From: Hymenobacter sublimis
GTDB lineage: Bacteria; Bacteroidota; Bacteroidia; Cytophagales; Hymenobacteraceae
Direction of reading: 5' to 3'
Assembly: GCF_023101345.1 (NCBI RefSeq)
Contig: NZ_CP095848.1
Location: 3,188,001 to 3,252,000 of the forward strand
Length of the DNA stretch: 64,000 bases
The position numbers and the translations under genes were made by a program. The notes beneath the pieces were generated by a model, which did no database searches, was not told the DNA's origin, and saw nothing but the letters and a program-made list of their open reading frames with translations. Numbering within the stretch: the first letter of the stretch is position 1; each line of letters opens with the position of its first letter. This document shows positions 61,525 to 64,000 of this stretch, piece after piece.

Positions 61525-61667
61525 CGGCCTTCAGTGGAGTAGGCTTGCTGTCAGGATCGGAGCCAATGGATGAGCAAGGGAGCGGAGGATCATGCCCACG
61601 GATTAAAAGAAATTAGTCACTTTTGCTCCCGTCTTTTCCGTTTTCCACTCCTTTACAGCACCCTAGC

Positions 61668-62483
61668 ATGTCTCAGCACAAAGAAGTCAAACTCGTGACC
61701 ACGCACCAGTTGCTGGCCATGAAGCAGCGCGGTGAGAAAATATCCATGCTCACGGCCTACGACTTCTCCATGGCCCAAATTCTGGACGGGGCGGGCGTGG
61801 ACGTGCTCCTCGTAGGTGACTCGGCCTCTAACGTGATGGCCGGCCACGAAACGACCCTCCCCATCACTCTGGACCAGATGATTTACCATGCCCAGAGCGT
61901 GGTGCGGGCCGTAAAGCGGGCGTTTGTGGTGGTGGACATGCCTTTTGGCTCCTACCAGGGCAATTCTTCGGAGGCTCTGCGTTCGGCTATCCGCATCATG
62001 AAAGAGTCGGGGGGGCACGGCATCAAGCTGGAAGGCGGCGCTGAAATCAAGGACAGCATTACCCGTATCCTGACGGCGGGCATCCCGGTGATGGGGCACC
62101 TCGGCCTTACTCCCCAAAGTATTTATAAATTTGGCACCTACACGGTGCGGGCCAAAGAGGAAGCCGAGGCACAGAAGCTAATTGAAGACGCCCTGCTGCT
62201 AGAAGAAATTGGCTGTTTTGCCCTCGTGCTGGAAAAAATACCTTCCAGCTTGGCTAAGCAGGTAGCCGAGAAACTTACTATTCCGGTTATCGGTATCGGC
62301 GCCGGCCCCGATGTAGATGGGCAGGTACTGGTGGTGCACGACATGCTGGGCATTACCAAGGAGTTTAAGCCCCGCTTCCTGCGCCGTTACGCTGACCTAG
62401 GCAACCTAATGCACGACGCCGTGCAGCGCTACATTCAAGACGTAAAATCACGCGACTTCCCGAGCCAGGACGAAGCGTATTAA
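61668..62483 (+). CDS. panB: 3-methyl-2-oxobutanoate hydroxymethyltransferase
   Basis: Ketopantoate synthesis enzyme of the pantothenate/CoA pathway. PanB motifs are [55 protein letters not shown] and [20 protein letters not shown]. The ATG at 61668 gives 271 residues, the usual length. It precedes an RluA-type gene, with a palindromic element between. Confidence 0.97.
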   Translation: MSQHKEVKLVTTHQLLAMKQRGEKISMLTAYDFSMAQILDGAGVDVLLVGDSASNVMAGHETTLPITLDQMIYHAQSVVRAVKRAFVVVDMPFGSYQGNSSEALRSAIRIMKESGGHGIKLEGGAEIKDSITRILTAGIPVMGHLGLTPQSIYKFGTYTVRAKEEAEAQKLIEDALLLEEIGCFALVLEKIPSSLAKQVAEKLTIPVIGIGAGPDVDGQVLVVHDMLGITKEFKPRFLRRYADLGNLMHDAVQRYIQDVKSRDFPSQDEAY

Positions 62484-62489
62484 GTTTGC

Positions 62490-62587
62490 TGAGGAATGAA
62501 GAATGAGAGATGAAGAAGGTACCTCGGTCAAGATGTGCTTGCTTCTTCCTCACTTATTTGCTCACTCCTCGTTCTTCATTCCTCATT
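62490..62587. repeat. GAATGAAGAATGAG palindromic element between panB and the RluA gene
   Basis: The left part TGAGGAATGAAGAATGAG (62490-62507) is paired with GTTCTTCATTCCTCATT near 62571-62587. It shares AGGAATGAAGAATGAG (one base apart at most) with the element inside mutB at 16221-16297, showing one dispersed family. Confidence 0.75.
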
Positions 62588-62595
62588 AGTTACCA

Positions 62596-63303
62596 GTGAA
62601 TCGTCCGAATCTGTGGTCGGAGCGGAAGGAAATTCTGTTCGAAGACAACCATCTGCTCATTATTAATAAGCCCGCCGGTCTGCTCGTGCAGGGCGATGCT
62701 ACCGGCGACGAGCCGCTTTCTGCCAAAGCCGAAGAATATCTGCGCTTTAAGTATAAAAAGCCCGGAGCGGCCTTCGTGGGCGTAGCTCACCGCCTCGACC
62801 GGCCCGTGAGCGGGGTGGTGGCCCTAGCCAAAACCAGCAAGGCCCTGAGTCGGCTGAACGAAATGTTCCGTGACAATAAGGTGCACAAGACCTATTGGGC
62901 CCTGACCGGCAAATGCCCCGAGCCGACGACCGGCCACCTCACGCACTGGCTGGTAAAAGACCCCATTCGCAATACCACCAAGGCCTACACCGAGCGCCAC
63001 GGCCAGGGCCTGAAATCAGATCTGGACTACCAGGTGCTGGGGCAGGCGGGTTCGCGCTGGCTGGTACAGGTCAACCCCATTACCGGCCGGCCCCACCAGA
63101 TTCGGGTGCAGCTCAGCTCCGGCCTGGGCACGCCTATCGTTGGCGACGTCAAATACGGCTTCCTAGCTCCCCTGCCCGACGTGAGCATTGCCCTGCACGC
63201 CCGGCAGCTAGAGCTTCAGCATCCCGTTACTAAGGAAGAAATGTGCTTCAAGGCTCCCCTACCCGACGTTGCACACTGGGAAGCCGCCGAAGCCTACTAC
63301 TAG
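62596..63303 (+). CDS. RluA-family pseudouridine synthase
   Basis: A 235-residue enzyme that isomerises uridine to pseudouridine in rRNA or tRNA. The catalytic Asp motif is HRLDRPVSG near residue 65, with the family's ILFEDNHLLIINKPAGLLVQ, KTYWAL and TGRPHQIRVQL. No S4 domain is seen, so it is the short RluA/RluC-like branch. GTG 62596 is the likely start. The target site is unknown. Confidence 0.93.
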   Translation: MNRPNLWSERKEILFEDNHLLIINKPAGLLVQGDATGDEPLSAKAEEYLRFKYKKPGAAFVGVAHRLDRPVSGVVALAKTSKALSRLNEMFRDNKVHKTYWALTGKCPEPTTGHLTHWLVKDPIRNTTKAYTERHGQGLKSDLDYQVLGQAGSRWLVQVNPITGRPHQIRVQLSSGLGTPIVGDVKYGFLAPLPDVSIALHARQLELQHPVTKEEMCFKAPLPDVAHWEAAEAYY

Positions 63304-63381
63304 GTTTTTGCATTCCGCTGCCTGGGCCCGAAGCTTTAGCTAGCTAGACCTGAATAACATTATGGCCTTTTAGCCAGGGCA

Positions 63382-63414
63382 ATTGCACCTGGGACAGGTG
63401 TGGCCGTAGTTTTG
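63382..63414 (+). promoter_or_regulatory. promoter of the desaturase gene
   Basis: TAGTTTTG (63407-63414) is a perfect TAnnTTTG -7 box, and ATTG (63382-63385) lies 21 bases upstream as the -33 element, about 90 bases before the ATG. Confidence 0.55.
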
Positions 63415-63505
63415 CGAAACAGTGGCTGAACTAAAGCCTGGCTTTTGCGCTTAGCGCGTTGAGGCTTCGGCCGCTACCGGTTTCGACCTCTAACTTTTTG
63501 CCCCT

Positions 63506-64000
63506 ATGGCGATACTCTTCTTTTTCGTAGCGCACTACTACCTGTCGCTCTTTACGCAGACGTTCTACCTGCACCGGTACGCGGCCCACAAGATGTTCAC
63601 GATGAACAAGTTTTGGGAGCGGTTCTTCTTCCTGTTCACCTATATCTGCCAGGGCTCTTCGTTCCTTTCGCCCCGGGCGTACGCGCTGTTGCACCGCATG
63701 CACCACGCCTACTCTGATACCGAGCTGGACCCCCACTCCCCGCTGTACTCGTCTAACGCTTTCACGATGATGTGGAAGACGAAGAACATCTACAACGCCG
63801 TGCTCAACCGCAACTACGCCGCCGCGGAGCGCTTCGAGGGCGACTACCCTGAGTGGGACGCCATTGAGAAACTAGGCGACAAGTGGTACTCCCGCATCGG
63901 CTGGGGCGCCCTGTACGTGCTGTTTTACGTGCAGTTTGCTACGGCGTGGTGGCAGTTTCTGCTGCTACCCCTGCACTTCCTGATGGGCCCGATTCACGGC
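63506..64000 (+). CDS. fatty-acid (acyl-CoA) desaturase, 3' partial
   Basis: A membrane desaturase that introduces a double bond in acyl chains with a di-iron centre. From ATG 63506 the visible 165 residues show the first two histidine boxes (HRYAAH and HRMHHAYSD) and membrane helices (FFFVAHYYLSLFTQ, WGALYVLFYVQFATAWWQFL). The third His box lies beyond the window edge. The delta-9 type is likely from the HRMHH box. Confidence 0.9.
   Translation, partial: MAILFFFVAHYYLSLFTQTFYLHRYAAHKMFTMNKFWERFFFLFTYICQGSSFLSPRAYALLHRMHHAYSDTELDPHSPLYSSNAFTMMWKTKNIYNAVLNRNYAAAERFEGDYPEWDAIEKLGDKWYSRIGWGALYVLFYVQFATAWWQFLLLPLHFLMGPIHG

Overview
The window looks like a piece of a Bacteroidota (Cytophagales) chromosome, most like Hymenobacter or a close relative. 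The evidence is GC-rich coding sequence (about 60% by eye), promoters of the TTG-N19-21-TAnnTTTG type, and many families typical of that phylum: DUF6702, DUF5723, DUF5916, DUF4174 and DUF5694 proteins, PD40/OmpA proteins, a Bacteroidota-type LptD, a zeta-like kinase and a BlaI/M56 pair. No rRNA, tRNA, CRISPR array, integrase or transposase was seen. Most of the window is core chromosome. One sharply AT-rich island (about 16.9-18.72 kb) and many small palindromic repeats stand out.

Layout. 0-12 kb: the end of an OmpA/PD40 protein, a DUF6702 protein, rseP and dxr, a three-gene unit (GH3-like ligase, unknown protein, GreA-C-like protein), an OsmC protein, dnaA, and a 5'-nucleotidase split over two genes. 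12.8-19.2 kb: mutA-mutB (methylmalonyl-CoA mutase), then an AT-rich two-gene cassette (SMC/OLD-like ATPase plus a small putative PD-(D/E)XK nuclease), then a return to host composition. 19-29.4 kb: housekeeping and hypothetical genes (HAD, VOC, UlaG-like hydrolase, SDR, ankyrin, FAD reductase, alpha/beta hydrolase, L,D-transpeptidase, M57 protease). 29.4-36.3 kb: Nudix, a PD40-like secreted protein between two related palindromic repeats, DUF5723, meaB, a bicupin and an intradiol dioxygenase. 36.6-46.4 kb: DUF5916 barrel, M56 sensor and BlaI repressor with three identical operators, folB, a DivIVA-like protein, a WD40 protein and a phosphopantetheinyl transferase. 46.5-56.5 kb: redoxin, SirB1-like protein, poxB, HTH protein, DUF5694, DUF1572/DinB, and a coupled run of acyl-CoA carboxylase beta, an unknown protein, a zeta-like kinase and a 59-residue protein. 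56.6-64 kb: MlaD and amidase divergent from lptD, then panB, an RluA-type pseudouridine synthase and the start of a fatty-acid desaturase.

How the genes work together. MutA, MutB, the chaperone GTPase MeaB and a carboxyltransferase beta subunit could all serve propionate/methylmalonyl-CoA metabolism, although they lie at three separate loci. RseP, LptD, MlaD, the amidase, the L,D-transpeptidase and the OmpA, DUF5723 and DUF5916 proteins belong to the envelope. BlaI and the M56 peptidase form a signal-responsive pair with a clearly readable operator-promoter.

The best candidate for an undescribed system is the AT-rich ATPase-nuclease pair at 16897-18713, which resembles two-gene anti-phage modules but has neither an HNH nor a TOPRIM motif in the partner protein. 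Other notable items are a palindromic repeat inserted in frame inside mutB, three TACGA-N6-TCGTA operators around the blaI promoter, a 60-bp perfect palindrome between convergent genes, and two related palindromic repeats flanking one gene. Compositions were estimated by eye and no database search was run.
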